Made by a program: the position numbers and the translations under genes
Shown: one piece after another, positions 27,332-36,324 of the stretch
Layout of the letters: each line of letters opens with the position of its first letter
How positions within the stretch are numbered: the stretch's first letter is position 1
The notes under the pieces: generated by a model
Database searches by the model: none
The model's input: only the letters and a program-made list of their open reading frames with translations
What the model was told of the DNA's origin: nothing
Source: Caldisphaera lagunensis DSM 15908
GTDB lineage: Archaea; Thermoproteota; Thermoprotei_A; Sulfolobales; Acidilobaceae
Reading direction: 5' to 3'
Length of the DNA stretch: 64,000 bases
Assembly: GCF_000317795.1 (NCBI RefSeq)
Contig: NC_019791.1
Coordinates: 744,001-808,000 of the forward strand

Positions 27332-27775
27332 ATGGATTCAAATTCAATACCCAATTCAAATGGTTTTTATTTTTTTGATCCTAAATCATTCAAATGGGTT
27401 ATTATTGCATGTGATGAGACAAATTTAAATTATTTTCATGATGGAGTTAATATAATATACTTCAGCAATAATTTATGTCCAGCATGCAAAATTTTTAATT
27501 TGATTTGGTATCCATTCGTTAATAATTTTTCAAAAACAAAAAACACATATTTTTATGTTTTTGTTTGTGAATGGTTTACTGAATTTTGTAATTCTGATTG
27601 TTCAAGGAAGGGATTTATTTATTTTAAAATAAAAGCTTCTCCTACAGTTGTAATTATTATTAAGCATAAAGATAAAATAGTAAAAAAAGTTATAGAAGGG
27701 AATGTAGGAATTGATATTTTAAATGAAATTGTAAATGAATCTATTTCTTTGTATAAAAAATTTTTAGAAAACTAA
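27332..27775 (+). CDS. thioredoxin-fold protein with CPAC motif
   Basis: The 147-residue protein has a thioredoxin-like core: strand VNIIYFSNNLCPACKIFN with redox pair C49/C52 (CPAC), and the cis-proline strand IKASPTVVII near 104-113. Two further cysteines (FCNSDC) lie between. No signal peptide is seen, so it is likely cytosolic. It sits between a DUF981 membrane gene and an FAD oxidoreductase, possibly their redox partner; that role is inferred from context. Confidence 0.7.
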   Translation: MDSNSIPNSNGFYFFDPKSFKWVIIACDETNLNYFHDGVNIIYFSNNLCPACKIFNLIWYPFVNNFSKTKNTYFYVFVCEWFTEFCNSDCSRKGFIYFKIKASPTVVIIIKHKDKIVKKVIEGNVGIDILNEIVNESISLYKKFLEN

Positions 27776-27833
27776 TTAAGTATAATAACCCAAAAATACA
27801 TGGGATTTAATGTGAATATATTTGGGTGAACCG

Positions 27834-28856
27834 ATGACAAAGGTAAAAATAATAGGTGCAGGATTTTCAGGTTTGTGGACAGCTTACCTCATGGCTAAAA
27901 AAGGATATGATGTAGTATTAAAAGAAACCAATTATCCAGGATTTGGTGCATCAAGCAAAGCTGCAGGGATATTATCATTCCAGGTCCCAAAAAACATGAT
28001 AGATATATCACTTAAATCTATGGAATTGTATAAATCTTTAGGCGATGATATCCTATATTGGCATGATTCTATTTGGTTACCTAAAGATGATGAGTTCAAT
28101 TGCGCTTTAGATATATTAAACTATTTAAGTAAAAATGATATAAAGACAAAAGTTATTTATGATGATATGTTTGATGGTATTTATATAAAAAAAGGATTGA
28201 TAATTTCTCAACCAACAATTAATATTGGGAAGGCATTAAACGTTTTGATGAAAAATTTTGAAATTTTTAACGGAAAAATAAATGATGATAATGAGGGATA
28301 TTATGATATAATCATATATGCAAACGGCCCCTGGATTCAAGATACATTAAATTTGAAAGGATTAGTTAAATATAAATGTCAAGCCCATAGTGTTGAAGGG
28401 AAGCAAATAAATTCAATAATAGAAGATGATATTAATGAATTTTATTATGTGCCAGAATCTAGTAAAAGAGCAATAATAGGTAATGGGAAAAGAATTATGT
28501 TATCGAAGCCAGAGGATGGTTTTATAGTTGATTCAAGTGAAGTTTATAACATATTAGAGAAAATATCAAATGAATATAAAGAAGCTTTAAATATGTATCC
28601 AGTGAATTCATGGTCAGCACCATGTATTACTACATGTGATGGATACCCAGTTGTAGGAGAAATAGGTAAAAACCAATATGTTTTAAGCGGGCTAAATGGT
28701 GCTGGATTAACACTATCTGCAGGATTATCAGATTTATTGATAAATATTATTGAGGGAAAAGTAAAACAACCTAAGTATCTAGATCCTTTAAGGTTTAAGG
28801 GCAACTGCAGCAAAATTCTGGAAATATTTGATAATATCTGTGTTAATGAGAAATAA
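27834..28856 (+). CDS. FAD-dependent oxidoreductase (DAO/glycine oxidase-like)
   Basis: The 340-residue protein starts with a Rossmann GxGxxG motif, KVKIIGAGFSGLWTAYLMAKKG, and has the DAO-type C-terminus DGYPVVGEIG, YVLSGLNGAGLTLSAGLSDLLI. Family members oxidise amines, amino acids or glycerol-3-phosphate. I chose the ATG at 27834 because GGGTGA lies just upstream; a TTG at 27822 would add four residues. Its last 14 bases overlap the convergent DUF62 gene. Confidence 0.8.
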   Translation: MTKVKIIGAGFSGLWTAYLMAKKGYDVVLKETNYPGFGASSKAAGILSFQVPKNMIDISLKSMELYKSLGDDILYWHDSIWLPKDDEFNCALDILNYLSKNDIKTKVIYDDMFDGIYIKKGLIISQPTINIGKALNVLMKNFEIFNGKINDDNEGYYDIIIYANGPWIQDTLNLKGLVKYKCQAHSVEGKQINSIIEDDINEFYYVPESSKRAIIGNGKRIMLSKPEDGFIVDSSEVYNILEKISNEYKEALNMYPVNSWSAPCITTCDGYPVVGEIGKNQYVLSGLNGAGLTLSAGLSDLLINIIEGKVKQPKYLDPLRFKGNCSKILEIFDNICVNEK

Positions 28857-29646
28857 TAACTTCATCGCCAATCTTTAAACCTAAAAATTTTGAGGCGTTT
28901 CCCTTATTCATTGCTATTTCTGCAAAACCAAAACTATTTTCATAAATTAATAATTCTCCTTCATTTACATCTGCAAATTTTTCTCCTACTTTAATTCCAA
29001 TTTCAGAACCATTCCTTATAATTTTGACTACTTTACTATCCTTAATGTTTAAATTATTAAATTTTGAACTCAAAACCACATTTCCAAAATCATCAATATA
29101 TATAACCTTAAGGTATATTTTATTATCTTCTTTAATATAGTCTAGTATCTTAAGCTCAACAATTTTATCTATATTTTTAGTAAAAAGGCTAATATTTTCA
29201 TTCAATGATAAGAGAGCCGCGCTAGGGGCAAAAACATCTCTACCATGAAAAGTTCGTGAAATATTTATATTTAAATCATATTTATTTCTTAAAAGATTGT
29301 TTAATTTTTCAATTTCTATTTCATGCATAGATACGATTCCATCATTAATAGCGCTTTCATATAATAATCCATTATCTGGTCCAACGAAGTAATAATTTTT
29401 TGTTTCTAAAATCAATGCTCTTCTTTCAGTTCCTACTCCAGGATCAACAACAGCTAATAATATTGCTTTCTTTGGCATCCATTCATATGATGTATATAGA
29501 ACATAAGAGCCTGATAGGATTGAGAACTTAGGTATATTATTGTCTATATCTATTATTGAAACATTATTATTTATATTCTTTATTACACCTTTCATAATTC
29601 CAGTATAAAAATTGTTACCAAAATCTGTTATAAGTCCTATGACCAT
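28843..29646 (-). CDS. SAM hydrolase (DUF62 / SAM-hydroxide adenosyltransferase)
   Basis: The protein (267 residues from the chosen start) has DUF62 motifs: ITDFGNNFYTGIMKGVI at the N-terminus, VVDPGVGTERRALI with the conserved Asp and Arg, FVGPDNGLL, and FHGRDVFAPSAALL with the conserved His. The C-terminal beta barrel reads YIDDFGNVVLS. The family cleaves SAM to adenosine and methionine using water. The start at 29646 is preferred because GGTGGG lies 4 bases upstream; an earlier start at 29676 exists. Confidence 0.88.
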   Translation of the reverse strand: MVIGLITDFGNNFYTGIMKGVIKNINNNVSIIDIDNNIPKFSILSGSYVLYTSYEWMPKKAILLAVVDPGVGTERRALILETKNYYFVGPDNGLLYESAINDGIVSMHEIEIEKLNNLLRNKYDLNINISRTFHGRDVFAPSAALLSLNENISLFTKNIDKIVELKILDYIKEDNKIYLKVIYIDDFGNVVLSSKFNNLNIKDSKVVKIIRNGSEIGIKVGEKFADVNEGELLIYENSFGFAEIAMNKGNASKFLGLKIGDEVIISH

Positions 29647-29729
29647 TTTCCCACCCAGATAACAATATTTTGGCAAATAATAAAATAATTATTGAATTTT
29701 TAGTTTGTTTTCAAAGTTTTATTTTGAAA

Positions 29730-30944
29730 TTATTTTTTGAATATGTCCTTTGTAAATTCTACAATCCTTTCTGCTCCTTCTTTTATGGACTCCATGCTTG
29801 TTGCATAACTAAATCTTACGAATTCTTTCCCTGCTTTATCTGGAAAAGCGTCTCCTGGTAAAACTAATACACCAGCTTTTTCAAGTAATAAATTGACGAA
29901 CTCTTTCACTGTTAAGTTGGTCTTTCTTAGTATGGATGATATTCTTGGGAACATATAGAATGCACCTTGAGGTAAATATGGTTCAAAACCTTCAGCATTC
30001 TTTAATATTGTATAGAGGACTTGGGCCCTTCTATTAAATTCTTCTGCCATGTTTTTAACTGGTGTCCAATCACCATTTAATGCTATAACACCTGCTTTTT
30101 GAACAAAAGATGTGGCACAGCTATACAATGAGACAGCTAAATCATTAAACCTGGGCATTAATTCTTTTCTCGCAACTAAATATGCAAGCCTCCAACCTGT
30201 CATAGAGAACGTCTTAGAGAAGCCATTTATATATAATAGATTATCTCTCCATTCTGAGTAAGAGATAAGACTCTTAAAGGAACCTCTATATATTAAGTTA
30301 TCGTATATTTCATCAGCAACTAATATTATATTCTTTTTTCTTGCCAATTCTACAAGCTGGTCCAATTGATCTCTTGAGAATACAGCCCCTGTTGGATTAT
30401 GGGGATTATTAACGAAGATCATTCTTGTATGATTTGTTATTTGTTTTTCTATTTTTTCTACATTTAAACTGAAACCTTTATTTGGGTCAAAATCTAAGGA
30501 AACAAATTTTGGTATTCCTCCAAATAATTTTACTACTTGGGCATACGCATAATAGCTTGGCTCTATGATTATTGCCTCATCATTTTGCCTTATATATGCT
30601 GCAGCAGCCATAAATATTGCTGTTTTCGATCCTGGAGTAACTATAACTTCTTCACTTTTTACATCAGAACCATATCTTGAATTTAAATAATTTGCAACAG
30701 CTTCTCTTAGTTCAGGAATCCCTTGAGTTTCTGTATAACCAGTAAAGTTATCATCTAAGGCAGCTTTAGCTGCATTTTTAATATGATCTGGTGTAGGAAA
30801 ATCTGGTTGGCCTATACCAAAGCTTATCACTTTTTTCCCTTGGTTTTGTAATTTTCTAATAATAGGAAGATAAGAAAATGCACTTTCTCCTTCTATCAAG
30901 TATACATTTGGTTGCATATCCATTACTGGCGGATTTATGGACAT
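29730..30944 (-). CDS. aspC: aspartate aminotransferase (class I PLP aminotransferase)
   Basis: The protein of about 404 residues has the class I aminotransferase pattern: FGIGQPDFPTP, TPGSKTAIF, NNPHNPTGAVF, VADEIYDNLIY and the PLP lysine in NGFSKTFSMTGWRLAY, with an arginine near the C-terminus (EFVRFSYAT) for substrate carboxylate. It exchanges amino groups between aspartate or a related amino acid and 2-oxoglutarate. I start at the ATG at 30944, for which GGTGA is correctly placed; an ATG four codons earlier also exists. Confidence 0.88.
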   Translation of the reverse strand: MSINPPVMDMQPNVYLIEGESAFSYLPIIRKLQNQGKKVISFGIGQPDFPTPDHIKNAAKAALDDNFTGYTETQGIPELREAVANYLNSRYGSDVKSEEVIVTPGSKTAIFMAAAAYIRQNDEAIIIEPSYYAYAQVVKLFGGIPKFVSLDFDPNKGFSLNVEKIEKQITNHTRMIFVNNPHNPTGAVFSRDQLDQLVELARKKNIILVADEIYDNLIYRGSFKSLISYSEWRDNLLYINGFSKTFSMTGWRLAYLVARKELMPRFNDLAVSLYSCATSFVQKAGVIALNGDWTPVKNMAEEFNRRAQVLYTILKNAEGFEPYLPQGAFYMFPRISSILRKTNLTVKEFVNLLLEKAGVLVLPGDAFPDKAGKEFVRFSYATSMESIKEGAERIVEFTKDIFKK

Positions 30945-30956
30945 TCTCGTCACCAT

Positions 30957-31284
30957 TTGTAAATTATATATTTGAAGAAATATAAAATATATAGTTGCAA
31001 TTTAGATATAATTATAGTGGGATCCTAATATATCTATAAAAATGAAATTAGATGAGTAGAAGGTTTATTTATTGTAAACTTGATTACAGAATAAGAAATT
31101 AATCAATTTTAGCAAATATAAGGATATCAATATGGATAAAATTAGAAGTTCTAAATATTGTTTTATATACTCTTTTATCTCAATGGGATATAAGAAATTG
31201 AATTTATGAGAACTTTGCTATTTATGCAAATGTCAGTAAAAAGAATATTAATAGCTTTAATACAAAATTAAGTTGGTAGGTAAC
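30957..31284. other. 328-bp gene-free stretch
   Basis: AT-rich sequence between the aminotransferase start and the gene at 31285. It must hold both divergent promoters. I see no RNA gene, repeat or element end in it. Confidence 0.4.
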
Positions 31285-31878
31285 ATGGCAAAAAGTCAAA
31301 AATCAAAAGAACAAAAATTCAAAGCGATAGTTCAATGGTTTAAAAAAGAAACAATTGATTTAGAAGAAATATCGTTTGATGGCTATAAATTAATTAATGT
31401 TGAAGAAATCGAGAGTAAGGAAGATCCTTTAAATTTTCTATATAATTTAGCAGAAGAGAAGAGAAAAGAGAAAAAAGGAGATTTTTTTGTTATAAATGTA
31501 GAATCTTTGGAAACCAAATATGTTTTTGCCGATGGAGTTAAGGATAGGGGAAGACTTTTATATAATATACCAATAAAATTGAAAAGGGTTGGCCTCATAA
31601 AGAAGAACCAATTAAAAATGTCACCTGAAGGATATTTTATCTTCAAAAACGATGATATAAAATGGATTGATATAAGCAATGAAATTTACATTTATTACGG
31701 TACATTAAAGGCAAACGATGATATAGAACTTGTTGTATTAGATACTGAGAAAGATAAAAGGATTATAAAGACCCAACATCTTTCGATGATGAAGCTATCC
31801 TCTCCGACTCCCGAACAACAGAATCAATCAGATCATAATAATGAGAACGAATTAGATGAAGATAATAACCCTTCTTAG
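31285..31878 (+). CDS. hypothetical protein with disordered acidic tail
   Basis: The 197-residue protein has a basic N-terminus (AKSQKSKEQKFKAIVQWFKK), a mixed alpha/beta middle and a low-complexity C-terminal tail (NQSDHNNENELDEDNNPS). I recognise no family. The ATG at 31285 is chosen over the TTG at 31273 because GGTAGGT precedes it. Its last 116 bases are antisense to the 3' end of the zinc-finger gene at 31763. Confidence 0.6.
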   Translation: MAKSQKSKEQKFKAIVQWFKKETIDLEEISFDGYKLINVEEIESKEDPLNFLYNLAEEKRKEKKGDFFVINVESLETKYVFADGVKDRGRLLYNIPIKLKRVGLIKKNQLKMSPEGYFIFKNDDIKWIDISNEIYIYYGTLKANDDIELVVLDTEKDKRIIKTQHLSMMKLSSPTPEQQNQSDHNNENELDEDNNPS

Positions 31879-32077
31879 TAAAAGGTCCCTTATTGCAAAA
31901 ATAGCATATGAGTAACCCTTCTTTTGTTGTATGTAAATTTATTCCAATTTTTTTGACTGCTTCGATTACATGAGATGCTAAGATTGGCGTATTAAAATCA
32001 TCTGGATTTTCTAACCCGCTTGCAATCTTAGCCACATTATCTGCTATCATTGATTCGAAAATCCTCTTTCTAGACAA
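31763..32077 (-). CDS. small C2H2 zinc-finger protein
   Basis: The 104-residue protein contains a single finger, LLICYFCNKGPFTKKGYYLHLIRSH, at about residues 55-79 with spacing C-x2-C then H-x4-H, a typical C2H2 layout found in small crenarchaeal proteins. The N-terminus is helical. The start is TTG with GGAAGG upstream. The tail after the finger overlaps the opposite gene by 116 bp, unusual for real gene pairs here, but the finger itself lies outside the overlap. Confidence 0.68.
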   Translation of the reverse strand: MSRKRIFESMIADNVAKIASGLENPDDFNTPILASHVIEAVKKIGINLHTTKEGLLICYFCNKGPFTKKGYYLHLIRSHYYDLIDSVVRESERIASSSKDVGSL

Positions 32078-32132
32078 AATTCCTTCCCTGTTTTAATTAT
32101 AATCAAGACCTATTAAATTGATTTGATAAGGC

Positions 32133-32495
32133 CTATTTGTTTTTGAAAATTTCTTTATAAAGATTTGAAGCAACTTTTCTTCCCTCTTTACTCAAATCAT
32201 AATAAATTCCAGAGGGTTTATGTTTGAATTCTTTTGATTTTACCTTTAGCCAAGGTTTTATAGAAGATGTCACTTTCATTTTTAATTCTCCTTTATAAAC
32301 AACTAATAATCCTTCTTCTTCCAATGTTTTGCAATTCTTCTCGATTTCATCAGGATCATATTTTGCACTATATCCATAATTACCAAGTAGTCTATGTGCC
32401 ATCAGCCATGGTGTATCTGGGCCAAATCTATATATGTGAACTAGGATGTATTTTTCTAAAGTATTAAGATTTTTTATATCTCTCATTTTTATCAA
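32133..32495 (-). CDS. winged-helix protein, DUF2250-like
   Basis: The 120-residue protein has LEKYILVHIYRFGPDTPWLMAHRLLG followed by a recognition helix region DEIEKNCKTLEEEGLLVVYKG and a wing, i.e. a winged HTH. The pattern resembles the archaeal DUF2250 family. It probably binds DNA. No effector domain is seen. Start choice is between two ATGs three codons apart. Confidence 0.68.
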   Translation of the reverse strand: MIKMRDIKNLNTLEKYILVHIYRFGPDTPWLMAHRLLGNYGYSAKYDPDEIEKNCKTLEEEGLLVVYKGELKMKVTSSIKPWLKVKSKEFKHKPSGIYYDLSKEGRKVASNLYKEIFKNK

Positions 32496-32543
32496 TGTAT
32501 TTTTTATGATACAAGTATTTAAATTATTGAGAAAAAATATATA

Positions 32544-34005
32544 ATGGTGGTAGGTTACGAAAGGGGTCCTTTTATCTGGAAAAGAATATGAAACAGATAA
32601 AAAGGTAAAAATAAGATCCCCTTCTAATCCTGATAATATAATTGATGAAGTCTATTTTGCTGATAAAGAATTAACAAGGAAAGCTATAGATTATGCTATT
32701 GATGGATTTAATAATTTATCTAAGTTATCATTAAGGGAAAGAGAAAAGATAATAAAAAAAGCTGCTGGCTTAATTGAAGAAAGGAAAGAATCTCTGGCAA
32801 AATTATTAGCCTTAGAAAGTGGAAAGCCGTTGAAGGATTCAAGGGTCGAATTGATTAGGGCAATTCAATTATTTAATATAACTGCTGAGGAGGCAAGGAT
32901 TGTTTTAGAAGGTAAATATCATAGAATAGATTCATATGAATATCCTCCAGGTAATGAGAATAGAATGTTATTAGAGATAAGAGAGCCTATAGGTGTAGTA
33001 GGAGCAATACTTCCATTTAATTTTCCTGCAAACTCATTTGCTCATAAAGTTGCTCCAAATATAATTGTAGGAAATGCTGTTATAGTGAAGCCATCACCAT
33101 TTACTCCTTTAACAGCATTGGAATTGGGAAAAATACTTTATGAAGCAGGATTACCAAAAGATGCTTTGAGTGTATTGCCAGGGGATGCTGATGTTGGTGA
33201 CGAAATCGTTACAAATCCAAAAATTTCTGGAATAACATTTACTGGATCTACAAACACTGGAATTATTATTGCTAGTAAAGCAGTTCAGACAGCTAAAAAA
33301 CTTATGATAGAAATGGGGGGTTCTGATCCAATAATTGTATTAGATGATGCAAATATAGATTACGCAGTTAACATTGCAATTAGAGCCAGATATGAATATG
33401 CAGGACAAAATTGTAATGCTGGCAAAAGAATATTGGTGCATGAAAGTATTTATGATAAATTCTTAAATGAATTTATTAATAAGGCAAGAAATCTTAATGT
33501 TGGCGATCCTCTAGAAGAGAAAACAGATCTAGGACCAGTTATTTCCATTGACGCCCTTAATAAAATGGATTATTTTGTAAACGATGCGTTGAATAAAGGA
33601 GGAAAATTGAGGCTAGGTGGATTTAAATTAAATATGAAGGGATACTATTATTCTCCAACGATAATAACAGATGTTGGTAAAGATATGTATTTATTTAAAG
33701 AAGAAGTATTTGGCCCCATAGCTCCAATTTATAGCTTCCATAATGAAGAAGAGGCCATAGAAGTTGCAAATTCTTCTCCATTTGGCTTACAAGCAGCTAT
33801 TTTTTCAAATGATATTAAAAGAGCTATTAAAATTGCAAAGGAATTAAAAGTTGGAGGCGTTATGATAAATGATTCCCCAAGATTAAGATGGGATGCATTG
33901 CCATTTGGAGGCGTTAAATTTAGCGGTATTGGAGGAAGAGAAGGTGTGAGATCTACTATAGAAACTATGAGTGAAATAAAGTTAATCTCAATTAATTTGT
34001 CGTAA
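32544..34005 (+). CDS. aldehyde dehydrogenase with anomalous 5' end
   Basis: From 32554 to 34005 the frame encodes a nearly complete NAD(P)-dependent aldehyde dehydrogenase: an N-terminal part LLSGKEYETDKKVKIRSP, PIGVVGAILPFNFP, ITFTGSTNTG, catalytic Glu in IEMGGSDPIIVL, catalytic Cys in YAGQNCNAGKRI and the closing motif FGGVKFSGIGGREG. No ATG, GTG or TTG occurs in this frame before 32830, where starting would lose about 90 conserved residues. An ATG with GGTGG context at 32544 is in another frame and joins if one G of the GGGG run at 32563-32566 is skipped. Substrate may be glyceraldehyde-3-phosphate, glyceraldehyde or a semialdehyde. Confidence 0.78.
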
Positions 34006-34039
34006 AACTTATATAAAAATTTAAATTAAATAAAAATTA

Positions 34040-34738
34040 TTAATACAAGGCAGAATTATTTTTCTTTATTCTCCGATTTATGCTCCATTTTAATACATTA
34101 AATATGGTTGATATTTTCATATAGTTAATTGTAGGAGAACATTTTCCTTTCCTAATTGAGTTTATAATATTATATACATCACAATCAGTAGTATCTAATC
34201 TAGTTGGAGATGTGCCCAATTCTTGTATTATATGGGCATCGCTTCCGCTTGTTTTTGGTTTAGAAAATTTTTCTGCTAATTTCATAGCTGGTTTATTTAA
34301 AAAGGGTATACCTCTTGGATTCCATACCTCTATTGCATCAAAATAGTTAGGATACTTTTTTAAATAACCTCCTATGCTTTTTCTTCCTACATGGAAAGGA
34401 TGTGCAGCTATTGTTATACAATTATTTATGCTTGCCCAATCGTGTAATAGTGGAGGTTCTCTTGGGGGCTCTTCGTAGGGAATCTTTTCACATAAAACCA
34501 ATACATCACCTTTTATAGTTCTAACCTCGTTTGCTGGAATTACTGTTATATTCAGGTCCAATTTCTTTGCTGATTCAATGGCTATAGCAGACCCTCTGAA
34601 TGTATTATGATCAGAAACTGCTATAGCAGACAGTCCTAAATATACTGCTCTTAATATAATTTCTTCAGGAGTTGATTTACCATCACTAACTAAGCTATGC
34701 GAATGAAGTTCGGCAAGACATGGCAAAGTTTTTAACAC
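34040..34738 (-). CDS. PHP-domain phosphoesterase
   Basis: The 232-residue protein has PHP motifs in order: ELHSHSLVSDG (10-20), AVSDHNTFRG (about 40), a Glu in PANEVRTIKG, ITIAAHPFHVGRKS (about 111-124) and TSGSDAHIIQELG (about 169-181). These bind three metals for phosphoester hydrolysis. The family includes histidinol phosphatase-like and nucleotide phosphoesterases; substrate unknown. It converges with the aldehyde dehydrogenase. Confidence 0.85.
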   Translation of the reverse strand: MLKTLPCLAELHSHSLVSDGKSTPEEIILRAVYLGLSAIAVSDHNTFRGSAIAIESAKKLDLNITVIPANEVRTIKGDVLVLCEKIPYEEPPREPPLLHDWASINNCITIAAHPFHVGRKSIGGYLKKYPNYFDAIEVWNPRGIPFLNKPAMKLAEKFSKPKTSGSDAHIIQELGTSPTRLDTTDCDVYNIINSIRKGKCSPTINYMKISTIFNVLKWSINRRIKKNNSALY

Positions 34739-34832
34739 CGTATTATTTTAGTCGTGTAAAGTTTATTTTTGTATTCTTATTTCTATTTTTATTTTCTTCG
34801 AAAAAATTATTATCTCCTTATACAAAATTTTA

Positions 34833-34892
34833 ATGTGATGATGTAATGTATAAGCTGAGCAAAAGCTATGAAGATGGAACCGATTACTGATT
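34833..34892 (+). ncRNA. C/D-box sRNA (2'-O-methylation guide)
   Basis: In the gene-free stretch 34739-35199 there is a complete box set: C box GTGATGA (34835-34841), 13-nt guide, D' box CTGA (34855-34858), 9-nt spacer, C' box ATGAAGA (34868-34874), 12-nt guide TGGAACCGATTA, D box CTGA (34887-34890). Order, spacing and length are those of archaeal C/D sRNAs that guide fibrillarin. By the rule that the fifth base before box D marks the site, the D guide would target C in TAATCGGTTCCA. I cannot locate the target RNA. The remainder of the stretch is AT-rich without features. Confidence 0.82.
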
Positions 34893-34897
34893 TTTTT
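34891..34897 (+). terminator. oligo-T terminator of the C/D sRNA
   Basis: Seven T residues follow the D box directly, the usual archaeal termination signal. Confidence 0.55.
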
Positions 34898-35199
34898 AAG
34901 ATCTTAATCAATACAGATAGATTAACTTTTACGTTTAATTAATCATAATAAAATCAATTTATTTGATTATGTTAAAAATTTGAAAGTATAACATCTCTAC
35001 TAAAAATTTAATTCTAAAAATTTATTATTTTGTGGCATGATAGTCCAAATCTATGATTATTATATACAATTTAATTTCTAAAAAATAAATTAAATAAGTG
35101 AATTGTATAAATAATATTAATAAATATTCACTATTAATTTTTAATATATACAATATAATTTATTATCATAGTATGAGATAAATTAATTGTGAAGAGAGA

Positions 35200-36324
35200 A
35201 TGATAATATTTCAGGGAATACTATCAATACTGCTAATAGGAATAATCATAATTACATTATTAGGTATAAGGTCATTGAATAGAAGTATGAAGTCGTTCAG
35301 AGAATTTAATGGTGTAGGAAAAAGAGGGGTAACAGTTGTGATGGCAGCAAGAAATGAACAAAACAAAATTGGTAAAACTCTTGAAAGTCTAGTAAAAGTT
35401 GATGATAAACTAGAAAAAATAATAGTTGTAAACGATAGAAGTACTGATAATACTAGAGAAATAATAAAGAAATACATGGAAATTGATAAAAGAATAGAAC
35501 TGTTAGATATTGATAAGGTCCCAAAATCATGGGTGGCTAAATCTTACGCATTATATAATGGTGTAAAAAGGGCAAAATACAATAATGCCTTGCTATTCCT
35601 GGATGCAGATATAGAAGGAGATATGCAAAGAATTGTAAATGTTGCATCAAATATAAAGGAAGGAGAATTATATACATTTATGCCATATTTTGAAACGGAT
35701 AATGTCATATCAAACTCATCACAATCATTTTTATCTGCATTATTACATGGATACTTTGGCTATGATAGGAGCGTGAATAAAAATAGTAACTATAGCTTAA
35801 TGTTTGGCTGTTGTTGGTCTATAATGCCATACACTTATTATGAAGTTGGAGGCCATGCTTCTGTTAAATCTGATTTAATGGAAGATAAAAATTTTGCAAC
35901 TAGAGCGAAATCTATGGGAGTTAATATAATACCTATAGATGGAAGAGATTTTATAAAGACTAAATCGTGGAATAACGTTGATGATATAAAAGGATTATTA
36001 TCAAGAATATTTTTTGATTATGAGAAAAATCTTAGTAATCCAATTAATATTTATTTGCTTGCCATAGGTTTAATATTATTATTTTATCTACCATTAATTT
36101 GGATTCCATTAATACTTATTAAACAATATTTATTATCATTTATATCATTTATGACCTATATGATAGAAAATATATTCTTTTATTTAGGAGGCTTAACCAA
36201 TAAAATTAAAAAACCTTATAGCCTATTATACTTTATACCAGCATACCTATTAATAACAGGATTTATAGAAGCTAAACGTAAGGGGGTTATTTGGAAAGGG
36301 GAAACTTATAAAATAAATTCATAA
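35200..36324 (+). CDS. family 2 glycosyltransferase with membrane anchor
   Basis: The 374-residue protein has an N-terminal span (1-23), a GT2 domain with VTVVMAARNEQNKIGKTLESL, IIVVNDRSTDNT and the DxD-like LFLDADIEGD (about 128-137), MEDKNFATRAKSMG as ED motif, and two to three C-terminal spans (about 285-355). It resembles CrtQ-type and lipid-linked GT2 enzymes, so it probably transfers sugar to a lipid or carotenoid-like acceptor at the membrane. Its stop overlaps the convergent phosphatase gene by 6 bp. Confidence 0.82.
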   Translation: MIIFQGILSILLIGIIIITLLGIRSLNRSMKSFREFNGVGKRGVTVVMAARNEQNKIGKTLESLVKVDDKLEKIIVVNDRSTDNTREIIKKYMEIDKRIELLDIDKVPKSWVAKSYALYNGVKRAKYNNALLFLDADIEGDMQRIVNVASNIKEGELYTFMPYFETDNVISNSSQSFLSALLHGYFGYDRSVNKNSNYSLMFGCCWSIMPYTYYEVGGHASVKSDLMEDKNFATRAKSMGVNIIPIDGRDFIKTKSWNNVDDIKGLLSRIFFDYEKNLSNPINIYLLAIGLILLFYLPLIWIPLILIKQYLLSFISFMTYMIENIFFYLGGLTNKIKKPYSLLYFIPAYLLITGFIEAKRKGVIWKGETYKINS

